A stretch of 64,000 nucleotides of DNA from Sphaerosporella brunnea (Eukaryota > Ascomycota > Pezizomycetes > Pezizales > Pyronemataceae). The notes beneath the pieces were generated by a model, which was not told where the DNA came from, ran no database searches, and saw nothing but the letters and a program-made list of their open reading frames with translations. A program made the translations under genes and the position numbers. Numbering within the stretch: the stretch's first letter is position 1; every line of letters starts with the position of its first letter. The stretch covers positions 1 through 64,000 of the forward strand of contig VXIS01000001.1 in NCBI GenBank assembly GCA_008704415.1. The letters run 5' to 3'. This document shows positions 12,078 through 21,224 of this stretch, piece by piece.

Positions 12078-14859
12078 AAACACAAGAACTTCACCCGGGC
12101 AAAAATTTGGAGGGGCGAGGAGCAGGGCATGTAGGGGGAGGTGGCTCGCCAATCCACGGGTGACAGTAATTTCCGTGCATGGGAGGAGGATCGGACAACA
12201 TACTTGCTCTCTTGGCTCTCTTCCGAACTGCTAGTGGATCGAGCTTCGTCAATCGTGCGGGGCACGTTCGTAAGGCTGGACGAAATCGGCGCGCGTCAGT
12301 TCCGTGGTATATGCCCTTCACCGTGCGACTCTGATGTCGTGGCACAACAACGGTGTCGACGAGGGAGATAATGCAAAGTCAAAGCAAAGCAAAAGCAAGC
12401 AAAAGCAAAGCGAAAGCAAAGCAAAAGCAGGAGGTCCGGACGGCATGAAGCACGGATGAAACTGGAGAAGAAAAAAAGAAAACAACGAAAGATAGAGGAG
12501 TGCAGACCGACGAGGTGTGCTCAGCAGCCCTGGACTGCGGTAGAGAAGCACCTGCGCAATCACGCGCATTTCGATAGGAAAAATGAATGAAATGAATGCA
12601 GGAGGTGGGGCCATGGGGGCGGTCTGGCTGTGACTCTCTCTGGAGATGATTGCGCACCTCCGATGGGCGTCGCAACCACCCGCCCAGACGCACTGCACTG
12701 CACACGAAATCGATATCGCGGGTGTAGAGGAAGAAGTAGGAGGATCAAGGAAGGGAAGGGGAGAACCCCCAGAGATTCACACCTACCACGACTCTTGGCT
12801 CTGTGCCGTAATCTCAACCATCATCGGGTCGACAGCGTCGACTGGGCAACCGCGTTGGCGAATGAGCTTCAACTAAAGGCCGGCGGGTACCAACTTCGGA
12901 GGCGGCCAGCAGCCGTCACCAAGCGTTCCACTCAGCGACACTTACGGGAAAATCACAGACGCAACCTTGCCAGCTGACCGTGGTTTCGTCCGTGCGGTGA
13001 TGGCTGGCGTCCAAGGTACAGGTGGAAACAGTAAGATTATGATGACGGAACAGCCAGGCGCGGGAGAGTATGGAGGAGAAGAGAGTGCGTGGTCTATGGC
13101 TGTTGAGACATTGACCAGTGGGGGGAGACAGGGGCAGGGAGATTGACAGGTAGGCGGAACGATTAGCCAGAGCAGGCGGGCCACGGACAGCGACGATGAT
13201 TGAGAGGATAGACAAGGTTGTGGGGTGGGATTGCAAAGCAGGTTGATGATGATCACAAACAACAAGGCTGGGCTGGGATGGGAGGGAGGCTTTGTTATGC
13301 ACAAACCAACCCCCAACTCAGCAAAAACGCGGGGCAAAGTGCGAAGGGACGCAGATGAAATATATAGGACGAAGAAAACGAGCACGCCTAAAGAGAGACA
13401 GCGGGAGCGAAGCAGCAAAGTGCAAAGCAACGACGTAATAATTGTTGTGTTGCGTTGTGGGGGGGGGGTGGGAGAGAGGCAATTTGTGGAGCAGCAGAAT
13501 CGAGCAGTACCTGTGGGCGGGCTTAAACGTGAGTTCGTCGCTGTCGTTCTGCGCCCCACTTTGGCGCGGCTTGGCGCGGTCCCGTTCGCGATAAACCGAC
13601 GAGCAGAGCAGGGTCCCTGGACGCGGCTCAAAGCAGGCCTGGGAGGCTCAACTGAGTCAACTCTAGGCAACAGCGTTGCGGCGACGCCTGTGATTGGCAG
13701 ACATCGAAAGAGCCTCCAGGAATCGCGCTACCCAAAATAAGCTCCTGCGCAAGGGTAAGGGTTCGTCAAGGGAGCCGCCCGGACGCTTGGGGGACGTGCG
13801 CTCGCACGCCCCACTCCTCCCGAACCCCCCAACTCCCCCCCCCCGCCCTAGCGATCCTCAATTGCCAACAACTGCCACCAGCCAGCCATGATTAGTAAAC
13901 ATTCGTCGGCCCCGACGAGTGTCCATCTTCGCGTTGCACGCAGTACTCTAAGTATTCCTGCTCAGCTCGAGCAAGTCCACGCTCTCGCGCGTCTTGAGTT
14001 GCCATCCAAGGCAGAAAGATCGACTTCATCTCGATCAGATTCCTTATCGCTGCTAAAGCACGTATAGATGGCCAGTGACCCGACCCGTGAAAGGCTGGTT
14101 GTTGCTCCGTGCAAGGATTGTGCGCCTACGTGCCACTGGCGATGATGGTTCGTGAGTTGTCGGGCGTCGGTACCGCCGGTCAAGCCCGTCGGAACTCTTG
14201 CCGTGCGAGACAAGCTTCTCCCTAAGGCGATCGCTACCGTCTTGACAAGTCACAGCGAGCGATCTTGCGATACGTACGTGCCTAGGTAAATATGTACTTG
14301 GCGACGTTGATTTGCGGCCTCAACGGCTTCGAGTATCTGCTCCACGCGCGTCGCGTGCGGATTCCCTTTCAATTCCCATCCAGTGTCCGTCAATTCCCTC
14401 GACGTGCCACTTGCATTCGGGACTGTAACCATTGAAGAATAAAAAAGCATCGCCGACCGGATGGCGGCCGAATCACAGAAAGCATTTATTTTTTGCCACC
14501 AGCCGGGAATGTCAGAAGCCAAGATAAGCAGCTAAGCCGTCGCTAGCGATAGCCGGCGTGAAAGAGCCTTGCTAAACGCCTGCCTTCCACTCAGCCCGAA
14601 TCACGCTGCATATGATGGACCACACGTCTAAATCTCTGACCAAGCATCTTATTTGGGTGTGCAAAGTGCAAATCGTACGGCTAACGCTTGATACATCACA
14701 TCACCAATCCAGAACATCCCCTTCCAACCCTGTTGCACAGCTCTCGAGCTCTCTGCACACTGCCTCGTCGTTAGCCACACGTTTGAACGCATCGATGATG
14801 CAACACAGTGAGATCGCTTCCAAGGAAAATGAAATGCGGTGAGTGGTGGCCCGATGTGA
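12078..14859. other. Intergenic / 5' region, mirror of 4155-6966
   Basis: Same content as the left-arm stretch in reverse. The poly-C run matching 5549-5558 is kept (ten G at 13459-13468), but the two longer tracts are reduced to a single base here. The minus-strand frame at 14250-14522 (protein-like HATRVEQILEAVEAANQRR and QVHIYLGTYVS) is longer than in the left arm because one T-run differs by a base. It has no recognised family. Confidence 0.45.
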
Positions 14860-17143
14860 TCATGTCGTAGGCCAATATTCCAATGGCGTCAGGGCGTTGA
14901 ATCGAGAATTAAACTCGGGGTTGCCGCCACTGTGCGGTGACATTTTGACAGGCGAGGCGAGGCCGACCCTCCCTGCAGTCAGGGATCGCCAGCGACAAGT
15001 GACCACGGTGAAGTAATGGGTGCGAAAAAAATGAGTAAAATTTGGACTTACGTCTGTCTGTTTCTTTTCCATCCTCCGTCATCGCAGTGCCAACAAACGC
15101 TGGCCAAATCTCCTCGCCAGCAGACCGCTCCAACTTGCAATGTTGTCTTAATTTTTCAAGGATCTGTGTTTGAAGTTCTAATGCAGATGTCAGCGAACCC
15201 CAAATATAACTACAAGCGAGCGACGCGGTGTCGTGATGCTTCTCTGACGAGAACGCAGGTTCTACCGGTGTGTTGCGATGCATTCAGCGCTAATACTTAC
15301 CCCAGCCATCGCTTTCAGAAGTCTGTATGGCGCCGTATGAAGTGCCCGCATACCTGCGGCCGTAGCCGATGGTCAGCAAAAGGCTCCCGACGACAGGTAC
15401 AGTTTGCTGTCATTTAACACGAAGAAACGTAGCCAGTTAGGTGCGGCCATGGGCTTTCCATTTTATAGTGAGGCTAAGAGCTTGCATATAGGTACATGAT
15501 TCTGCATGCAAAAGGCACATAATAGTAATGCGGGTGTAAAAAATGCGGGAAGCCATCCTATGGCTGAGTGAGAACTTACATATGGTCTCGCAAAAAGGCT
15601 TCTCCACACGCATTGACGGTCTGCTGGAGATAATCCTTGAGTGCCCTGACTGCAGGGAGTTCAATCTCCGGGTTAATTTGAATCTCCGAGCTCACCGGTA
15701 CCAATTGATACACCTCACACTTGACAATTGTGCGGGACGGCGAATGGGGCATCAGGCTGATGGAATACCACAATTCTCGATCCTGGCATAGGTGAATGGT
15801 GGTAGTGGGGAAAAGACGCATAGAAAACCCCCTCCTCGCAGTGGCAATGGGAAACAATTTTCCTACTCCTTCAACGATTCGCAAGATCCCGGAAAGCGGT
15901 TCCCTCGTTGAAACCCGCGGTTCAACTCTTTGGGTTCCCACCGTTTCGGTAGTTGAGCTGCCACCAATAGATTGATGTGAAGGATTTCCGAAGTAGAAGA
16001 CTATAAAAGCCCACGTCAGCAAGTCTAGAAATTAGAGTTGTCCCGGTTGAGTGGTCAGCTGGCTTCGGGGAAGCATTCTAGAAAAACACAACCCCAGACG
16101 TTGTGTAATCTTGGGCGGCAAGTAAGAGTACCACTTGATCAAATATCCAACAACAAAGCAAAAAGGGCAACTATCGACGAGAAGCAAGGGAACCATCTAT
16201 AGCGGTGAAATAAGCTTGCGGTATCTGCGCGAATTACCGCCAGCTGAAAACCGCGTGGACAACACATCCAATCACAGCGATGCGGGGGGCAGAACGCGAC
16301 AACAAACAACCAAGAAAAGGATGGAAGAGCAAGGAATGATCACTTACGGCCGACTTTCCAGTTGAACTGGCCTTCGAATTCCCACCGATGAGTGCATTTG
16401 CGCTCCGCAAGGGCACGGCTGATGGTTGACTTCATGTTGTATGACTCGGCCGGTGGTGACTCCGACTTTTTGGACGGATCGAAATTGACGAAAACCATCC
16501 CCTGCATAACCTTGGTGGCAATGGAAAACAACCCATTCTGTGTCTTATCAAAGCCCGCAACATTATCGAACTGCGGCGCTTTCGTAAGAGCACCCTGGGC
16601 GTTGTAAGCCCAGCCGTGGTACTTGCACCCCAAGACGGTCGAGTTTCCAGACTCTTTCCTAACCACAGGATATGCCCTATGCCGACAAACGTTGTGGAAT
16701 CCTCGTAAGACATTGTCTTTTCCTAGAATAAGGAAGAACTGAAAGCCCGCAATCTGAAACTGGTGGTAATCGCCGGCTTTGTTGAATTGATTTCGGTGAG
16801 TAACATAGAGCCACGACTGCGGTGCATTAGATGGCAATGCTCCTGTTTAGGAAAGTGTAAAGGATAATACCTTGCTAAATATTGCCCTCCGTTCAAGGTC
16901 GAATATCTTGCTGCTCTCCCACCATCCGTTCGTGAATTCTGACTCGCTGGAAACGTTGATTTGTTGCGGGGTTCTTGCAGAACGAAGTGGCTCTTGGGAC
17001 CCCGTGCCACTGAAAAGGTTCAGCGCTGGGCTGCCGCGTTTGCTGCCGGGGTCTCCGGTTCGGAAATAGATGGAAAGCCCAAAACAGAGCAAGGCTCCGA
17101 GCGCAAGAGCCGCGTAAGGTACCCCGTGCGGAAGGAGATCCAT
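14860..17143 (-). pseudogene. Rieske [2Fe-2S] oxygenase-like gene, right copy (exon 1 in frame)
   Basis: Mirror of 1870-4154 and the better copy for the N-terminus. From ATG 17143, 91 codons run to FSK: a hydrophobic anchor at residues about 9-27, then a low-complexity linker and FDLERRAIFSK. After splicing come SWLYVTHR, FQFFLI, C134-x-H136 and C154-xx-H157, the Rieske cluster ligands. The C-terminal part has WYSISLMPHSPSRTIVKCEV and LERSAGEEIWPA, typical of fungal members, ending ...LEYWPTT at 14860. As in the left copy, I do not find the mononuclear-iron NxxECxH-type motif in the expected place. The gene may be inactive, or an exon remains unrecognised. It could be choline-monooxygenase-like or a secondary-metabolism oxygenase; no cluster neighbours are visible. 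Confidence 0.68.
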
Positions 17144-18655
17144 GGTGTTACTGCCCGTTTCCTGAGTGACAGCGGGTGATGGTGGCGTCTATGATATCCT
17201 CCTAATCGCATGGTCAAAGACTGCTTTTAATACCGATCCACCTTTTGCCCATCCAACAAGGCAGATACCGCACCAAGCAGCACAAACGGCAGAGCGGTGT
17301 CTTCGGTGCCCGTTAAGCGGCAAAGTGTTGATGCAGAATTGAACGGAATAGGACAATCGGTTGGCACGAGTCCGATGGCTAGAGATGGTATCATCAGTCG
17401 CGGCCGATCCTGAGTGCATCTCTCAGCGGTCTAGCCACGTGCTGGAGCTATGCAGCGGGGACTTTCTCTGCGGGGTCGGCATCCCCAGCCGACCGCCTGG
17501 CCTCCCGCAATCGCCCCAAGCGAGAACCTTAAGGCTAGCCCGCCTCCGATGCCATGCCGAAAGAGGATAAAAAATCCTTCGCGTGTTCAGGTTCAGCTGA
17601 GGCGCAATGCGGCCCCCAGTGTGCTGGCTCGATCGCTCGCATTGCAAACCCGTCGGCGTAGGGACCAGTGATCCACGGATAACGTGGTCTGATTTTGATC
17701 CGGTGCATGTGGACTGCATACATGGCGCCTGCAACCCGCAAGACCATCGTGGGTTGAACGCGGCCTTCTTTCGAGCGCCGTTTGCTTGGTTGCACTGAAA
17801 GCACGTACGACGCCGCTGAGCTGCCCATCCCGTCCAATGTGGAATGTCGTGCCGTGTTATCTCTCTTGATTGGTTCCCGTCATGCGATAGCTGCCGGCTT
17901 TAAGCGGGAACCGGTCAGTGGTAACTAGATAACCGATGCGAACTCGCTCCTTTGAACGCGGGGTTTGGAAGAGCTGTCAACTGCACAGACAGCTGAGGCG
18001 GGGTTGCGGATCGGATGCGCTGCAAGGATGGAGTGACGTAGCGGCAAGGTGTGAGGAGCCGAAAAAGCAAAACGACGCACTGGCCAGTCAATCTATGTAA
18101 TGGATATGTCTCTCTGCACGTATTTTTATCGGGTTCGCATTCCTCTTCGAGTTTGATGTAATAAAAATGGCCGAGTGATACATGATGAGGAGCTGACACT
18201 TGACGACCATTTTCTCGAACGTCACCGTTTTCTCTGAAGTTCCAATTGTTCTGGAGGATGGAGCAACCGCTACACAGAAACACTCTTCAGTTTCTTCAGT
18301 TTGCAACGTAACTAGGTCAAACTGATAGTTGCATGACAGGTTCACCTCAGTCGAAAGTGCTTGGCAGCCCGGCAGCCAGCCCGTCGTGATTTGAGACAGC
18401 CGGGCCGTTGCCTTTTGGCAGCCCGCCCGCACAGCCGGGCTTTTTGGGCTGGCTATTAGGAACACTGCTCCCACGATCGACCGGACGCCGCCATCTGGAT
18501 AATCCTCCAAGTCCAACCTCCCAACCCTCCATTTCCCTGTTTCCATCCACCAACAACGGCATCGACAAGCCCAATTCTTTGTTCGCCACTAATTCACCAT
18601 CAAACCACGCTAAAACCTCTTGTGGAGACTAAACAGGCAGTGGAAACAACGAAGC
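17144..18655. other. Intergenic, mirror of 361-1869
   Basis: No supported gene. It holds the right-arm copy of the GC-rich dispersed repeat (18361-18463) and the probable promoter of the Rieske-like gene near 17144-17300. Confidence 0.5.
18361..18463 (+). repeat. GC-rich dispersed repeat, copy in right arm
   Basis: Mirror of 553-655. Its plus strand reads AGCCGGGCTTTTTGGGCTGG followed by CTATTAGGAAC, matching the element at 50213-50303 and, more distantly, the one at 32030-32167. Confidence 0.45.
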
Positions 18656-18729
18656 GGTTTCATGGTGTAGTTGGTTATCACATGTGTCTAACACACACAA
18701 GGTCCCCAGATCGAGCCTGGGTGAAATCA
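18656..18729 (+). tRNA. tRNA-Val (anticodon AAC), right-arm copy
   Basis: Identical to the copy at 287-360 and inverted relative to it. All stems pair, the anticodon loop is CTAACAC and the T loop begins with A54. A T-rich stretch follows (CTCGTTTCTTTTTT), suitable for Pol III termination. Confidence 0.87.
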
Positions 18730-19023
18730 CTCGTTTCTTTTTTAAAAGTTTTTAGGGCGTGTTGTAGGGAGATAGTAGATACAGAGGATAAAACTGCTAC
18801 TGGAATTCCTCGGTCTTTTGTGGAATTAATGGGGGCCTTCCCGTCGCTCCATAGCGGCCGAATAGATACATGTTCTATGGCAATAAACAGCCACCTATTC
18901 CTGTTGTATTTGGCAGCCGGAATTGACGTCGAAACAAGGAAATTCAGCGGATAGGCGATTGTTCTATTGGACCGCAATAGAGCGACGGGGAGGCTTCCAA
19001 TAAGGGGTATTCTCTGGGCCAAA

Positions 19024-19392
19024 TACCGTAGAATCCCGGTAATAACGAAATTTCACAGACCCCGAAGTATACTGACACGTACCGTTCAGCGGGCAGTGCA
19101 GCTGGGTGGGAAGTGTTTCGACGCGAGCTGGAGTGCAAAGAGGCGACGTGAAAAGTCAAAAAGACGTCAACGCTGGAGACAAGGTGGAGACGGGGAAGAG
19201 TGAGCGCTCAGGCTGTCGCCGCGGTCTCCATCTCCCCGCTCTGTTTAAGGTTTTACTGACCACTACCGGTCGAGCACTGTCCAAGCACGTCGCTTCCAAC
19301 CGCCTCTCACACAGCTTCACTGCCCGCTGAACGGTACGTGTCAGTATACTTCGGGGTCTGTGAAATTTCGTTATTACCGGGATAATGCGGTA
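19024..19392. mobile_element. MITE with 73-bp terminal inverted repeats and TA target site
   Basis: Terminal inverted repeats at 19026-19098 and 19318-19390 match closely (outer 14 bp imperfect, then nearly perfect through CCCGGTAATAACGAAATT and GTTCAGCGGGCAGTG). Both ends are flanked by TA (19024-19025 and 19391-19392), the signature of Tc1/mariner-type insertion. The 219-bp interior codes for nothing recognisable, so the element is non-autonomous. It starts 7 bp after the palindrome's right arm ends. Confidence 0.82.
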
Positions 19393-21224
19393 CGGCGTTA
19401 ACTAGGAATTTTTGTCTCCTCTTCCTTCCGCTTTCGTAATGTACATATATTCAACACCGCCGCGGCAAACCTTGCGAGCTTTTATAGCCGTATCGTTTGG
19501 TGATCCACAGCGATTTCCCCGTTCACTCATCCCCGGCTTCAACTCGACACTTACATCTGCTTCAGTTTTAGTGATATCGAAACTACTGCAGGTGGCTCGC
19601 CAAAAAAAGCCGCCCGAATCTCAAAAAAAAAAAAAAAAAAGAAAAAGAAAAAAGAAAATCGCAGCTTTGCTGTCGACCCATCAAACGCTCCCAGCCAGTG
19701 CAGGTTTTTCCTTAAGCTCCAGGTGATCGCTACGGCAAGTTGTAGGAAATTTCTATTTGCAAAGGAGCTCCAGGCCCGCGCGCGGCTTCTGGTTAGTGGT
19801 AGGGGTCCTGAAGGTAGAGCTGGGTGGAGACGCCGGTCTTGATGACGAGGACTGCTGACTTTGAGGCACGTACCTACTGGGTGATGTCGCCAATCCCAAC
19901 CGGCGATTGGCCGGATATGTTAGTTTACCTTTCCAGCAGATACCGCGGAGCTGAAACTGGAGATCGACGGTTATGGCGTTGATCATGAGCGTCCCATTTG
20001 CTCCAGCTCGGCCAGTGTAGCGATTCCGTTTTTACCATCAAATCGTGATTTTGATCTCCTTTTCTCGTTCCCACAGCCACAGACTGTTGAATGGGTTTGG
20101 AGTACAATCCAAAGCTCGAAAACCACACCACACTCGAGTTCAAGCGACCGAGTGACCTTCAGTGAAGGAATCCTGCATTACCCCCCCCCCCCTTTTTGCC
20201 TTGAGTTCTTTTTTTTCCCAACACCCACAGGTATCTAGTTGATTTACCAACCAACGCTTTACCTTCAAGTTATCACACAATCACGAGAAACCCTTCAACC
20301 CTAGATGGGTGCTCTCAACCTTCAACACCCAAGCACAAGAACGGAACCCTCACCAAGAACAAGCGGCTGGGAAGATGCGACCCTCGTCAACCTCGCTACC
20401 TCCACATCCTCCCTTCTCCACAACCACAGCAAGAGCTCCAGCGAAGAAGTCAAGCGCCTCAAACCCGCTTTTCGATTCCCCCTCGATTCCAGCCACAAGT
20501 GGATGGATTGCAGTGGATGAATGGCACCGTGGATGGCAGCGAAGGCAAAACAACAAGAACACCAAAAAGGTTTCCATTTGCGAAGCTGGTAGCGCGCAAG
20601 GGCAGTTGTCAAATGGGCTGGTTATCCCAGCAGTGAAAGGGGTGACGAGGACGATATTGGAGGTAAAGTCTGACGAAGGAAATGGTCAAATGGGCTGGTT
20701 ATACCAGCAGTGAACGTGGCGATGAGGATTATATTGGGGGTAAAGTCTGACGAAGGAAATTGTCAAATGGGCTGGTTATACCAGCAGTGAACGTGGCGAC
20801 GAGGGTGATGTTGGGGTAAAGTCTGATGAAGGAAATGCGAGCGCGGTGGACAGTGGAGCGTGGGAGCGAGACAATGAAGAGCTGAAAAAGGGTCATGTAG
20901 TGAAGCATTTTGTTGGAATATGCGCCCTGACATGGTATGGTATGGACGCTATTTATTGTGGTTTTCGAGGTAGTTACCTCCGTGTTCTGTTAGATCTACA
21001 CACATCACTACACATCACAATCAACCTATGTTTTCTGTACAAACCCCAACAGCATCAGACTTCAATCGAGTCGTCCGTTCGGTAGTAAATAATCTACAAT
21101 ATTTGTTCAACATTCCAGTTTCTCGTGAGATGAATGCCCAATAAAACAACTTCAAAAAGCAGCGACTACAGAGTACTTTGTACATTAAACCAGAACAAGA
21201 ACCAGCCAAAACGCCAAACACCAA
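19393..21224. other. Intergenic with homopolymers and a tandem repeat
   Basis: No gene firmly supported. Seen here are a purine run near 19623-19656, a 12-C tract at 20181-20192, some weak open frames at 20305-20713 without known domains, and the 77-bp tandem repeat at 20607-20836. The last part is probably 3' sequence of the RAD17-like gene on the opposite strand. Confidence 0.5.
20607..20836. repeat. Three tandem copies of a 77-bp unit
   Basis: TCAAATGGGCTGGTTAT begins at 20609, 20686 and 20763, giving a period of 77 bp. Each unit continues CCAGCAGTGAA ... GTAAAGTCTGA...GAAGGAAAT. Units 2 and 3 are nearly identical and unit 1 is slightly diverged. 77 is not a multiple of 3 and the frames contain stops, so it is not a protein repeat. 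Confidence 0.9.

Larger units (their letters stand above)
9560..19017 (-). repeat. Right arm of the 19-kb inverted repeat
   Basis: This is the reverse-complement copy of 1-9490. Within about 0.7 kb of the centre it has many single-base deletions or insertions that break the zinc-finger reading frame, which is intact in the left arm. Farther out the situation reverses: the first exon of the Rieske-like gene is in frame here and frameshifted on the left. The arm ends at 19017, where the match to the window's first base stops. Confidence 0.97.

Noticed and set aside
20607..20836. CRISPR-like array
   Set aside because: Repeat units are directly adjacent 77-bp tandems without unique spacers, in a eukaryotic genome.
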